Source: Bradyrhizobium sp. SZCCT0231 (lineage in GTDB: Bacteria; Pseudomonadota; Alphaproteobacteria; Rhizobiales; Xanthobacteraceae). Taken from it: a stretch of DNA of 64,000 nt. Positions 37,077-46,432 of this stretch are shown here, one piece after another (position 1 is the stretch's first letter; each line of letters starts with the position of its first letter). A model generated the notes under the pieces. It was not told the origin of the DNA. It saw only the letters and a program-made list of their open reading frames with translations, and searched no databases. The translations under genes and the position numbers were made by a program. The stretch spans positions 1 to 64,000 of the forward strand of contig NZ_JAFCKP010000020.1 in NCBI RefSeq assembly GCF_018130245.1, written 5' to 3'.

Positions 37077-39536
37077 CTAGAACGTCACCCGCATGCCGGC
37101 ATAGAACGCGCGCGGCCTTGCCGGGCTGAGCGAGCGCGGGTCGGTGAACTCGGCGCCGCCATTGGTGAAGTTCGGCAGGGCCTCGCGGTCGAAGAACTGG
37201 CCGTAGGTCGCGTAGCGCTTGTCGAACACGTTGTCGACGCGGCCGTAGAGCTGGATGTTCTTCGTCACCTGGTAGGAGGTGTGGAGATTGAACACCGTAT
37301 AGGACGGCAGCTTCGCGAACTGATTCGACTCGTCGCCGACGAGATATTGGCTGGAGACGAACAGCGCGTTGCCGCCGACCTTCCAGACGTCGGTCACGGC
37401 GTAATCGACGCCGACCTTGACGCGGTGGCGCGGGATCGCGGGGATCTGGTTGCCGGGCCTGACCTGGATGGTGTCGGTCGCCGGATCGGCAAACGGGCTC
37501 TCGGAGCCGAGCTCGAGCGGGTCAAGGTAGCGTGCGTCGACGAAGGCGTAGCTCGCCTGGAACTGTAGCGTGGGGGACTTGATGTTGACCTCCGCTTCCA
37601 GCCCCTGCCGCCGCGTCCTGCCGACATTGGTGAAATAGCCAAAGCCGGTCCGCCCGACAACGGGCACCGCTACGATGTCGTCATAGTTGGTGGCGCGGAA
37701 GCCGCCGACCTTCCAGCCGAGCGTGCCGATGTTCAGCTCCTTGGTGCCGCGAAAACCGGCCTCCACGGTCTTGGAGACGACCTGCTTCAACGGCGGATCC
37801 GCGACCAGGAAGGCCGCGATGAGACAGGGCCTGGCGGGATCGGCGCAGCCGAGCTCGAGCGGCGTCGGCACGCGGTTGGCCTCGGAATAGCCGGCATAGG
37901 CGGTCAATCCCGGCGTGATCCTGTAGGTGCCGCCGATCATCGGATTGAAGCGGGTATAGGTGTGATCGCCGTTCAGCGCAGTCCCGAGCTGGTCTTCGAG
38001 CGTGATCCGCGCCGCGTTGAAGCGGCCGCCACCGGTGATGGCGAAGGCGTCCGTGACGTTGAACGTGTCCATCGCGTAGAGGCCGTTATATTGATTGACG
38101 GTCCGCAACGAGACGGGGCCGGCAACGGGATCTGCCGTGGGAGTCGCCCCCAGGAAAACACCGCTACCGCTGACGACGTAGTTCTCTCCCATCGAGCCGA
38201 TCTCGGCGGTCGCGTTGTAACGCGTGACACTGGCGTCGTAGGTGGCGCCCATGACGAAGCGGTTGTCGTGCCCGAACAGCTGATCGGTGTTGGTGGCCTG
38301 CCCCGAAACGCCGAAGCTGGTCGAACGTATCGAGCCCCGATCGATTTCGCCGAGGATCGTTCCCGGAGCAAACGGGTTGGCAAGCTGCATGCCGTTCAAG
38401 CCGTTGGCAGGCGTGGTATCATCGTCGAAACACAGCAGCGCCGGATCGACGCACTCCTGCACGTCCGTCGGATTGCCGTCGACGATCTTCTGCTCGAACC
38501 TGCGCACATGGGCGGCGCCTTCGAGCGTCCAGGTCGGCGTCGCGTCGACCTTGCCGGTCAGATTGAGATAGCCGACGCGATTGGAGGTGGTCTGCGGCGT
38601 GGTGTAAGTGGCGCCCCAATATTTGTCGAGGAGCTCGGCCGGAACGGTGGCGCTGGCGCCGAAATCGTTCTTGGCCACGCCCATATTGGCGTGGAATTCG
38701 CTGTCGCCGGCCTTGTAGCCGACATCGCCGTAGAAGCGCCGCACGTCCGATTGGGAGAAATTGCGGAAGCCGTTGTCGTGCAGGCCTTCGAGCGCGCCGT
38801 AGACGGCGTAATTCCTGTCGACCTGCTTGCCCCATTGCGCCGAGCCCTGGATGCGGCCGAACGAGCCGCCCATCACGTCGAGCTCCGCGCCCTGATAGGT
38901 GAAGCCGTCCTTCATTTGCACGTTGATCGCGCCGCCCAGCGCGTTGAGGCCGAAGGCCGGGTTGTTGGTCACCAGCGTCACCGACCTGATCGCGGCAGTG
39001 GGGATCAGGTCCCAATTGACGGCGTCCGAGAATGCCTCGTTGATGCGGACGCCGTTCTGATACACCGCAAGCCCCTGCGGCGTGCCGGTGACGGGGGAGG
39101 CAACAAAGCCGCGGAACTCGACATCAGGTGTGAACGGATTGCCGGTGACCTCGCTGATATTGACGCCGGCGATGTTGTCGCGCAGGGCGTCGGTGACGTT
39201 CAGCGAGCCCGTGCGCCTGATCTGGTTGGCATCGACGGCATTGATCGCCGACGGGACCTTGTCGACGTCGAGACCCCTGCCCGTGCCCGGCGAGGTCGGA
39301 TAGACGTACATGCGTGTCCTGGGGCTGGCGGACGACGGCGCCCCCACGCGCGCGACCGGGCGCGCCGGCGCGATGCGCCTCGCCGCCGATGGCGGCGGTG
39401 CGGCCACCTCGACCGGCGGCAGATTCTGAACGTTGGTCTCTTCATCCTGCGCGGCCTCGGCGGGGCTCGCGAAAACCAGCCCGGTCGAAACTGAGGCCAT
39501 CAACAAACGACGCTTGAACCGAAGACGCTTGCCCAT
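37077..39536 (-). CDS. TonB-dependent outer-membrane receptor
   Basis: An 819-residue receptor. A signal peptide (residues 1-28, ending SPAEAAQ) precedes a Pro/Ala-rich linker, a plug domain (DKVPSAINAVDANQIRR, then NPAFGLNALGGAINVQMKDG) and a 22-strand-type barrel ending RPRAFYAGMRVTF with a terminal Phe. Such receptors import scarce ligands (iron chelates, vitamins, lanthanophores) using TonB energy. It sits at the edge of the lanthanide/PQQ island, and in Methylobacterium a receptor (LutH) of this class serves lanthanide uptake, so that is the favoured but unproven role. ATG 39536 follows GGAAGGCAGGG. It is convergent with the protease gene. Confidence 0.85.
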   Translation of the reverse strand: MGKRLRFKRRLLMASVSTGLVFASPAEAAQDEETNVQNLPPVEVAAPPPSAARRIAPARPVARVGAPSSASPRTRMYVYPTSPGTGRGLDVDKVPSAINAVDANQIRRTGSLNVTDALRDNIAGVNISEVTGNPFTPDVEFRGFVASPVTGTPQGLAVYQNGVRINEAFSDAVNWDLIPTAAIRSVTLVTNNPAFGLNALGGAINVQMKDGFTYQGAELDVMGGSFGRIQGSAQWGKQVDRNYAVYGALEGLHDNGFRNFSQSDVRRFYGDVGYKAGDSEFHANMGVAKNDFGASATVPAELLDKYWGATYTTPQTTSNRVGYLNLTGKVDATPTWTLEGAAHVRRFEQKIVDGNPTDVQECVDPALLCFDDDTTPANGLNGMQLANPFAPGTILGEIDRGSIRSTSFGVSGQATNTDQLFGHDNRFVMGATYDASVTRYNATAEIGSMGENYVVSGSGVFLGATPTADPVAGPVSLRTVNQYNGLYAMDTFNVTDAFAITGGGRFNAARITLEDQLGTALNGDHTYTRFNPMIGGTYRITPGLTAYAGYSEANRVPTPLELGCADPARPCLIAAFLVADPPLKQVVSKTVEAGFRGTKELNIGTLGWKVGGFRATNYDDIVAVPVVGRTGFGYFTNVGRTRRQGLEAEVNIKSPTLQFQASYAFVDARYLDPLELGSESPFADPATDTIQVRPGNQIPAIPRHRVKVGVDYAVTDVWKVGGNALFVSSQYLVGDESNQFAKLPSYTVFNLHTSYQVTKNIQLYGRVDNVFDKRYATYGQFFDREALPNFTNGGAEFTDPRSLSPARPRAFYAGMRVTF

Positions 39537-39699
39537 CCCTGCCTTCCCATCCGTCACCACCGGCCGTTTTGATTTTCGCCGTTTGGTCGAGAGGAGTGTA
39601 ATCGGGGGCCGTTCGCGCGCCAGCCACAAAAGGTCGGGTCCTATCGACTCCCGTTTTCCCGACCAAATCGGGAATTTTTCCCGATCGCCTCGGGCGCGG

Positions 39700-41058
39700 T
39701 CAGGCGGCCGCTGTCGGAATCAGCGCCTCCACGGTCAAGCCGGCATCGCCGGAGACAACATTGAGCGTGCCGCCCAGCGCCAGGATCCGCTCGCGCATCC
39801 CGACGAGGCCGAAGCCGAGCTTCTGGCCCGGCTCCATGCCGCGGCCATTGTCGCTGACCCGCACCCGGGCGCAGCCGCGGCCATCGCCCGCTGCCTGCTC
39901 CACCGGCTCGATGACGACATTGACCGAAGTCGCGCCGGCGTGGCGGAAGACATTGGTGAGCGCCTCCTGCACGATACGATAAATGGTGAGATCGGCGGTC
40001 TCGCCGGTTGCGCCCAGCGCCGGCGAGATCACGGTCTCGATCGCGACGTCGGGATGCGACTCCCGCCACAGCCGCGACAGGGATTCGAGCGCCTGGCGCA
40101 GGCCGAGCTCGGCAAGGCCCACGGGCCGAAGGCGCTCCAGCACGCGGCGATTGAACTGCTGCAGTGCATTGATCTGCTCCAGCATGGCGCTGCCATGTTT
40201 TCGCACGGCATCCGCATTCGGGTCGCGTCCGTCCGCCTGCTTCGCCAGCGCGCTCGCATGCGCGCGCAGCGAGAACAAATAAGGCCCGAACTCGTCATGG
40301 AGCTCGCGCGCGATCTCCTTGCGCTCGATGTCCTGAAGCGACACCGCACGCTCGGCAAGACGCCGCTTGTCCTCGACCGCCTCATGGAGCGTCGCGGCAA
40401 GGTGGTTGAGCTTGGTACAGATCGCGGCGAGTTCCGGCGCGCCGCCCGGCACAACACGGGCATCGTAATATCCGCCTTCGAGCTTCCCCATTGCCTCCGC
40501 CAGCGACTGGAGCGGTGCCAGCGCCCGGCCGACCACATTCATCATCAAGAGAAACAGCGCGAGCGCGATCACCGAGCCGACCTCGAGCTGGGTCACGATG
40601 CCGTCCCAGATCTCGGCGATCTCGTCGTCGGGATGCGAGGTGATTACGAGTGAGCCGGGCTTGCCGCGGATCGAGACCGGCACGTTGACCGCGGTCTGTT
40701 CGGGATGAACCAGGCCGACGAACCAGGCCGGCGGGCCGCGCGTGTCGGCGTCGGCGTCAAGCCGGGGCGGCGTCAGCGGATGGCCTCCGGCGTCCCGAAG
40801 CGTGATGCTGACATGGCGCAGGCGGCTGAGATCGCGGGCGATCTGGTTCAGCCGCGCGTCCGGATCGGGCGCCTCGTTCAGGTCCGCCACGATCATCTCG
40901 ATGAACTCTCGGGCAAGGCGGATCACGCTCTGGTCCTCGGCCTGCACGCGCGGCCCGGCTTCCGCGACCTGCCGGCCGATATTGACGGCAAGCCCGAGCG
41001 CCAGTAGCAGCGCCAACAGGAGGTTGATGCGTCCGCGCAAGGATAAATTTTGCCACAT
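39700..41058 (-). CDS. Sensor histidine kinase (NarX/FlhS-like)
   Basis: A 452-residue membrane histidine kinase. Two membrane segments (about residues 12-28 and 156-176) enclose a periplasmic sensor of about 130 residues, followed by a HAMP linker, a HisKA_3-type phosphoacceptor (His254 in IARELHDEFGPYL) and an ATPase domain ending DNGRGM and GFGLVGMRERI. ATG 41058 has AGGCGATACC before it. It pairs with the divergent LuxR-type response regulator. In Paracoccus a similar pair, FlhSR, controls formaldehyde oxidation, and fghA is nearby, so that role is inferred. Confidence 0.85.
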   Translation of the reverse strand: MWQNLSLRGRINLLLALLLALGLAVNIGRQVAEAGPRVQAEDQSVIRLAREFIEMIVADLNEAPDPDARLNQIARDLSRLRHVSITLRDAGGHPLTPPRLDADADTRGPPAWFVGLVHPEQTAVNVPVSIRGKPGSLVITSHPDDEIAEIWDGIVTQLEVGSVIALALFLLMMNVVGRALAPLQSLAEAMGKLEGGYYDARVVPGGAPELAAICTKLNHLAATLHEAVEDKRRLAERAVSLQDIERKEIARELHDEFGPYLFSLRAHASALAKQADGRDPNADAVRKHGSAMLEQINALQQFNRRVLERLRPVGLAELGLRQALESLSRLWRESHPDVAIETVISPALGATGETADLTIYRIVQEALTNVFRHAGATSVNVVIEPVEQAAGDGRGCARVRVSDNGRGMEPGQKLGFGLVGMRERILALGGTLNVVSGDAGLTVEALIPTAAA

Positions 41059-41266
41059 TGGTATCGCCTGTGCCTCGCGAAGGATGCCCGCGCCTGTCCG
41101 ATGACGTTGACAGAGACGAAGCGCCCGATATCTAATCGGAAGCGTACAGCAATCCCGGCCGGGTTGCATGAGGCCACATGAGACACACGCGTCTTGCCTG
41201 GCAGCCTCATGCGGCGCAGAACAGGCAAGTGCTATCAGGGGGAACGGGCTGTCGCGGGGAACGCCT

Positions 41267-41887
41267 ATGCGCATTCTGATCGTCGACGATCATCCCATCG
41301 TCGCCTCCGGCTGCCGTGCCGTGTTGGCCGACGAGGGCGAGATCGAGATTTTGGAGGCCGCCGACGCCGAAGACGGCGAATGCGTCTTCATCGTTGAGCG
41401 CCCCGACCTCTGCATCATCGACATCAACCTGCCGACCGTCTCCGGCTTCGAGCTCGCGCGCCGCATCCTCGAGCGCGCGCCCGAGGCCCGCATCATCATG
41501 TTCAGCATGAACGACGACCCGGCTTTCGCCGCGCGCGCGATCGAATGCGGCGCCAAGGGCTACGTCTCCAAGACGGGCGACCCCGACGACCTCGTCGAGG
41601 CGATCCGCGCCGTCGGAGGCGGCGGGACTTACCTTCCGACCGCGATCGCGCGCAGCATCGCCTTTGCGGGACCTGCGCTGGCGCAAAGCCCGCTGTCGAA
41701 GCTGAACGCTCGCGAGATGGAAATCCTGCGGCTGCTCAGCGCCGGCAAGAGCCTGTCGGAGATCGCCTGGCTGGTGCAGTCGTCTTACAAGACGGTGGCC
41801 AACACCTCCTCGATCATGCGACAGAAGCTCGGTGTGAAGACCTCGGTCGAGCTGGTCCGGCTGGCGATCGACAGCGGCGTCGCCTGA
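41267..41887 (+). CDS. NarL/LuxR-type response regulator (FlhR-like)
   Basis: A 206-residue regulator. The receiver begins MRILIVDDHPIV with acidic pocket residues Asp7 and Asp8, phospho-acceptor Asp52 in CIIDINLP and Lys in GYVSKTG. The C-terminal LuxR helix-turn-helix spans about 140-200 (LNAREMEILRLLSAGKSLSE ... MRQKLGVKTSVELVRLAI). It binds DNA after phosphorylation by the divergent kinase at 39700-41058. The probable target set is the methanol/formaldehyde genes around it, by analogy with FlhR. Confidence 0.86.
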   Translation: MRILIVDDHPIVASGCRAVLADEGEIEILEAADAEDGECVFIVERPDLCIIDINLPTVSGFELARRILERAPEARIIMFSMNDDPAFAARAIECGAKGYVSKTGDPDDLVEAIRAVGGGGTYLPTAIARSIAFAGPALAQSPLSKLNAREMEILRLLSAGKSLSEIAWLVQSSYKTVANTSSIMRQKLGVKTSVELVRLAIDSGVA

Positions 41888-41960
41888 CACGCGCCGCCAC
41901 GAATTCGGTCACACAAGCGTTGCAATGTTGATGTGGTTAGAAGCCACTGGAGCTTTGGGC

Positions 41961-42806
41961 ATGACGATTCAGACTGTCTCGACCAATAAATCCTACGGCG
42001 GCGTGCAGGGCGTGTATCGCCATGCGAGCCAGGCGACCGGAACCGACATGGTGTTCTCGGTCTATGTTCCGCCGCATGCGGACGGCGCCAGGCTGCCCGT
42101 GGTCTGGTACCTCTCCGGCCTCACCTGCACGCATGCCAACGTCACCGAGAAGGGCGAATTCCGCAAGGCCTGCGCCGAGCTCGGCCTGATCTTCGTCGCG
42201 CCCGACACCTCGCCGCGCGGGCCCGACGTGCCAGGCGACGCCAACAACGCCTATGATTTTGGTCTCGGCGCCGGTTTCTATGTCGATGCCACGCAAGAGC
42301 CGTTCGCGCGCAACTATCGCATGTGGAGCTATGTCACGGACGAGTTGCCCAAGCTCGTGGCGGAGAATTTTCCGGTCGATGCCAAGCGGCAATCGGTGAT
42401 GGGACACTCGATGGGCGGCCACGGTGCGCTGACCGTGGCGCTGCGCAATCCGCACCGTTTTCGCGCGGCCAGTGCGTTTGCACCGATCGTGGCGCCCTCG
42501 CTCGTGCCCTGGGGCATCAAGGCGCTGACCGGCTATCTCGGGCCGAACAAGGATGCCTGGCGCAACCACGACACGGTGGCGCTAATCGAGGACGGCGCAA
42601 AATTCTCCGGCTTCCTGGTCGACGTCGGCGAGGCCGACAATTTCCTGAAGGAACAGCTCAAGCCGGAGCTGCTCGAAGCCGCCTGCACCAAGGCGGGCAT
42701 CCCGCTGACGATGCGGCGGCAGGCGGGCTACGACCACAGCTATTATTTCATCTCGACCTTCATGAGCGATCATCTGCACTGGCACGCGGCAAGGTTGACG
42801 GCGTGA
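41961..42806 (+). CDS. fghA: S-formylglutathione hydrolase
   Basis: A 281-residue esterase-D-type alpha/beta hydrolase with the nucleophile elbow GHSMGGHG (Ser150), LSGLTCTHANV near residue 51 and GYDHSYYFI containing the catalytic His. It splits S-formylglutathione to formate and glutathione, the last step of glutathione-dependent formaldehyde oxidation in the cytoplasm. Its position next to a two-component pair and the XoxF island fits formaldehyde produced from methanol. ATG 41961 is the family-like start. The partner dehydrogenase gene is not in the window. Confidence 0.9.
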   Translation: MTIQTVSTNKSYGGVQGVYRHASQATGTDMVFSVYVPPHADGARLPVVWYLSGLTCTHANVTEKGEFRKACAELGLIFVAPDTSPRGPDVPGDANNAYDFGLGAGFYVDATQEPFARNYRMWSYVTDELPKLVAENFPVDAKRQSVMGHSMGGHGALTVALRNPHRFRAASAFAPIVAPSLVPWGIKALTGYLGPNKDAWRNHDTVALIEDGAKFSGFLVDVGEADNFLKEQLKPELLEAACTKAGIPLTMRRQAGYDHSYYFISTFMSDHLHWHAARLTA

Positions 42807-42840
42807 TCCTCCCCCTCCAGGGAAGGGTGAAGAGCCCCTA

Positions 42841-43341
42841 TCACGGCTTGCCGTAGTTCGGCGCCAGCAGACGGTTGCGGATGAGGTATCTCATCGTTCG
42901 TGACCAGGATTCATCCGTGTTGCCGCGCATGTCGGCGCTGGCGGCGGCGATCATGTTGCCGGTCTTCACGTCGCGCAGATAGATGTTGAGATTGATGATC
43001 AGGTTCGAGACCTTTTGCACGAGCCCAGTGATCTCCAAATCGGCGCCGAGCTGCCCGGCGAGCTTGAGATCACAGCCGCCGCAGGCCTGCAAATTGGCGT
43101 GACGGGCGGCGTCCCTGACCGGCGCGATGTCCAGCACCTGGAACCGGCCCGACTCCGCCAATTCCTTGCGCAGCTGCTCGCTGATGCGCTCCAGCCGCGC
43201 CTCTTCCGGCTTGGAGCCGTAGAACTCGCCGGGCAGGCTGGTGTCGATCAGCTCGAAATCGAACACCGCGAGCTTGGGCGGATCGGCGAGCGCGCCCGAC
43301 CCCGTCACCAGCAAAGCCGCAAGACATATCAATGCTCGCAT
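42841..43341 (-). CDS. DUF3280-like exported protein
   Basis: A 166-residue exported protein. It has a signal peptide (ALICLAALLVTGSGALADPP) then the family pattern KLAVFDFELIDTSLPGE, a conserved CGGC motif (ACGGCDLKLAGQLGAD) and a C-terminal domain with NIYLRDVKTGNMI. I place it in DUF3280, a family I recall near quinoprotein alcohol oxidation genes. Its role is unknown. It is divergent from the ABC binding protein gene at 43471, sharing a promoter region of about 130 bases. The chosen ATG (43341) lies directly before the signal peptide. Confidence 0.75.
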   Translation of the reverse strand: MRALICLAALLVTGSGALADPPKLAVFDFELIDTSLPGEFYGSKPEEARLERISEQLRKELAESGRFQVLDIAPVRDAARHANLQACGGCDLKLAGQLGADLEITGLVQKVSNLIINLNIYLRDVKTGNMIAAASADMRGNTDESWSRTMRYLIRNRLLAPNYGKP

Positions 43342-43470
43342 GAGCGTGATTCCCGGCCTCGCGCGCGCAAGGACGAAATGCGGGGTTGCATGCCCTGACA
43401 AATTGGTCATGCTTGAAGCAGAGACAATTCTTCACCGGCGGTCAAGCCGGGGAGATCGTCTGGAGGAAAC

Positions 43471-44652
43471 ATGATCCGATGGTTGGCCGGCCTGATCGGC
43501 TTTGGTCTTGCCGCGACGAGCGCGCTCGCGGCCGAGCCTGCCCTGATCGGCGTCGGCTATCTCGGCGTCGCTGCTACCCGATCGACGCTGTCGCTGGTCG
43601 AGCAGCCCGCGGAGAATGACGGCGTCGCCGGCGCCCGCCTCGCCATCGAGGACAACAACACCACCGGAAAATTCACGGGCCAGCGGTTTTCGCTGGAGGA
43701 GCGCCGCATCAAGGAAGGCGAGGACGTGGCGCAGGCCGCAACCGCGCTCGCCGAGAAGAACGGCTTCATCATCGCCGACCTGCCGGCCGATGCGCTCTTG
43801 AAGGTCGCCGACGCCCTGCGCGAGCGCGGCACGCTGCTGTTCAACGCCGGAGCGATCGACGAGCGGCTGCGCGAGGCCGATTGCCGTGCCAACGTCATCC
43901 ACACCGCGCCGACGCGGGCGATGCTGGCCGATGCGCTCGGCCAATACCTGGTGTGGAAGAAGTGGTCGCGCTGGCTTCTGGTGGTCGGCTCACACGACGA
44001 GGACAAGCTGTTCGCCGATGCCCTCCGGCGCACCGCTACGCGGTTCGGCGCCAAGATCGTGCAGGAGCGCACGTTCGAGGACAAGGGCGGCGCGCGCCGT
44101 ACCGACAGCGGCGTGACGCTGATCCAGCGCCAGATGCCTGTCTTCACGCAGCAGGCACCCGCCTATGACGTGCTGGTCGTCGCCGACGAGAGCGAGGTAT
44201 TCGGCGGCTATTTGCCTTATCGCACCTGGGATCCGCGCCCGGTCGCGGGCTCGGCCGGCCTCGTGCCGCGCAGCTGGGACGCGGCGCAGGACCAGTGGGG
44301 CGCGATCCAGATGCAGAACCGCTTCTTCAAGCTGAATTCACGGCGCATGACCGCGCTCGACATGCAGGCCTGGACCGCGGTTCGCATGATTGGGGAAGCC
44401 ACCTCGCGCACCAACTCCGGCGACGTCAGGAAGGTCACCGACTTCATCGAGGGCCCGGATTTCTCGGTCGCCGCCTTCAAGGGCACGCGGCTGACCTTGC
44501 GCGACTGGAATCTCCAGCTGCGCCAGCCCATCCTGCTGGTCGACGGCCGCATGGTGATTTCGGTGTCGCCGCAGGAGGGATTTCTGCACCAGGTCTCCGA
44601 GCTCGACACGCTCGGCTACGATCGTCCGGAGAGCAAATGCAAGTTGAAATGA
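43471..44652 (+). CDS. lutA: Quinoprotein-associated ABC substrate-binding protein (LutA-like)
   Basis: A 393-residue exported binding protein. Signal peptide MIRWLAGLIGFGLAATSALA, then a type 1 periplasmic fold (ALIGVGYLGVAATRSTLSLV) belonging to the family linked to PQQ-dependent alcohol dehydrogenases. In Methylobacterium the LutA-ABC set at this place is needed for lanthanide transport. It heads an operon with a beta-propeller protein, an ABC ATPase, a permease and an exported protein (ATGA couplings follow). The ligand is not provable from sequence; a lanthanide complex is inferred. ATG 43471 follows CTGGAGGAAAC. Confidence 0.75.
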   Translation: MIRWLAGLIGFGLAATSALAAEPALIGVGYLGVAATRSTLSLVEQPAENDGVAGARLAIEDNNTTGKFTGQRFSLEERRIKEGEDVAQAATALAEKNGFIIADLPADALLKVADALRERGTLLFNAGAIDERLREADCRANVIHTAPTRAMLADALGQYLVWKKWSRWLLVVGSHDEDKLFADALRRTATRFGAKIVQERTFEDKGGARRTDSGVTLIQRQMPVFTQQAPAYDVLVVADESEVFGGYLPYRTWDPRPVAGSAGLVPRSWDAAQDQWGAIQMQNRFFKLNSRRMTALDMQAWTAVRMIGEATSRTNSGDVRKVTDFIEGPDFSVAAFKGTRLTLRDWNLQLRQPILLVDGRMVISVSPQEGFLHQVSELDTLGYDRPESKCKLK

Positions 44653-44660
44653 GGACGCAG

Positions 44661-45629
44661 ATGTTGCGCATGTGGCGTGTGGGGCTTTTCTCCGTATTGA
44701 CGCTGGCGGCAGCACCCGCGCACGCCTTCATCGCCTATGTCTCGAACGAGAAAAGCAACACGGTCTCGGTGATCGATACCGACAGCTGGACCGTGACGAA
44801 AACCATCAGGGTCGGCCAGCGTCCGCGCGGCATCGATTTCACCCGCGACGGCAAGTTCGTGATGGTCGCGGTCGGCGACGACGACACGATCCAGGTGATC
44901 GATGCCAAGACGCAAACCGTGGTGGACAGCCTGCCCTCCGGCCCCGACCCCGAGCTGTTCGCACAGGATGCCGCCGGCAAGATCCTCTACGTCGCCAACG
45001 AGAACGACAACACGGTGACCGTGATCGACCTCGAGAAGCGCGCCCGCCTCGGCGACATCCAGGTCGGCGTCGAGCCCGAGGGCATGACCATCAGCCCGGA
45101 CGGCAAGACGCTGATCAACACGTCCGAGACCACCAACATGGCGCATTTCATCGACACCTCGTCGCGCCAGATCGTCGCCAACGTGCTGGTCGATGCACGC
45201 CCGCGCTTTGCCGAGTTCAAGCACGACTCTTCGGAGGTATGGGTGTCCTCGGAGATCGGAGGCACGGTCTCGATCATCGATCCCAGGAAGCACGAGGTGA
45301 TCGGCAAGGTCACGTTCGAAATCCCGGGCCTGCGGAAAGAGGCGATCCAGCCGGTCGGCATCGGCATGACCAGGGACGACAAGACCGCCTTCATCGCGCT
45401 CGGCCCCGCCAATCGCATCGCCGTGGTCGACGTCGCCACCCGCAAGGTGACAAAATACCTGCTGGTCGGACAGCGCGTCTGGCACATGGCCTTCACGCCG
45501 GACGAAAAGTACCTGCTCACCACCAATGGCGTGTCGAACGACGTGTCCGTCATTGACGTCGCCGCGCAAAAGGTGATCAAGACCATTCAGGTGGGCGAAC
45601 TGCCCTGGGGCGTCACGATCGCACCATGA
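44661..45629 (+). CDS. Exported YVTN beta-propeller protein (quinoprotein-associated)
   Basis: A 322-residue exported beta-propeller. Signal peptide to residue 23 (LAAAPAHAF) is followed by repeated blades with YVSNEKSNTVSVIDT, VANENDNTVTVIDL and TTNGVSNDVSVIDV words. It matches the family found beside PQQ-alcohol dehydrogenase ABC systems and resembles LutD of Methylobacterium. ATG 44661 was chosen for the GAGGACGCAG site; earlier in-frame ATGs at 44637 and 44649 are possible and the latter overlaps the preceding stop. The role is unknown, probably periplasmic binding. Confidence 0.8.
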   Translation: MLRMWRVGLFSVLTLAAAPAHAFIAYVSNEKSNTVSVIDTDSWTVTKTIRVGQRPRGIDFTRDGKFVMVAVGDDDTIQVIDAKTQTVVDSLPSGPDPELFAQDAAGKILYVANENDNTVTVIDLEKRARLGDIQVGVEPEGMTISPDGKTLINTSETTNMAHFIDTSSRQIVANVLVDARPRFAEFKHDSSEVWVSSEIGGTVSIIDPRKHEVIGKVTFEIPGLRKEAIQPVGIGMTRDDKTAFIALGPANRIAVVDVATRKVTKYLLVGQRVWHMAFTPDEKYLLTTNGVSNDVSVIDVAAQKVIKTIQVGELPWGVTIAP

Positions 45630-46432
45630 CCACCCCTGCCCCGATCGCCGAACCGCATGAAACGCCGAGGCCGGAAGCGGCCGCGGTGCCGGCGCTGTCG
45701 ATCGACGGCGTCAGCCATGCCTACGGCGCGCGACGGGCGCTGACCGACGTCTCCTTCAGCGTGCAGCCGGCGAGCTTCACTGCGTTGCTCGGCCTCAACG
45801 GCGCCGGCAAGAGCACGCTGTTTTCGCTGATCACGCGCCTGTTCGGTATCCAGTCCGGCCGAGTCTCCATCTTCGGCCATGACGTCAGCAAGAGCCCCGG
45901 CGAGGCGCTGCGGCTGCTCGGGGTCGTATTCCAGCCGCGCACGCTCGATCTCGATCTGTCGCTGACGCAGAACCTGCTCTATCACGCCGCGCTGCACGGC
46001 ATCGGCCGCCGCGAGGCCGCCGCACGCAGCGCGGAGCTGCTCGGCCGCATCGGGCTCACTGAGCGCGCCGGCAGCAAGGTGCGCGATCTCTCCGGCGGCC
46101 AGATGCGGCGGCTGGAGATCGCCCGCGCGCTGCTGCACCGGCCGCGCCTGCTGCTGCTGGACGAGCCGACCGTCGGGCTGGATGTCAAGGCGCGCGCCGA
46201 CATCATCAGCCACGTCCGCCAGCTCGTCACCGAGCAAGGCATCGGGGTGCTCTGGGCGACGCACCTGTTCGACGAGATCATGGCCGGTGACGATCTCGTC
46301 GTGCTGCACCAGGGCAAGGTGCTGGCGTTGGGGCCGATGACCCGCGTCGTCGCGGAGGCCGGTGCGCAGGACGTCAACACCGCCTTCATGCGTCTGACCG
46401 GCGCGCAAACCATGCCGGGAGGCGGCGCATGA
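45626..46432 (+). CDS. lutE: Quinoprotein-associated ABC transporter ATPase (LutE-like)
   Basis: A 268-residue ABC ATPase with Walker A GLNGAGKST, signature LSGGQMRRLEIARALL and Walker B LLLLDEPTVGLD. The ATG overlaps the propeller stop as ATGA. It energises a transporter with the following permease, in the class named for PQQ-dependent alcohol dehydrogenase systems. By position it matches LutE of the lanthanide transport cluster. Direction (import or export) cannot be set from sequence; the permease is of the ABC-2 type, which more often exports. Confidence 0.8.
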   Translation: MTTPAPIAEPHETPRPEAAAVPALSIDGVSHAYGARRALTDVSFSVQPASFTALLGLNGAGKSTLFSLITRLFGIQSGRVSIFGHDVSKSPGEALRLLGVVFQPRTLDLDLSLTQNLLYHAALHGIGRREAAARSAELLGRIGLTERAGSKVRDLSGGQMRRLEIARALLHRPRLLLLDEPTVGLDVKARADIISHVRQLVTEQGIGVLWATHLFDEIMAGDDLVVLHQGKVLALGPMTRVVAEAGAQDVNTAFMRLTGAQTMPGGGA

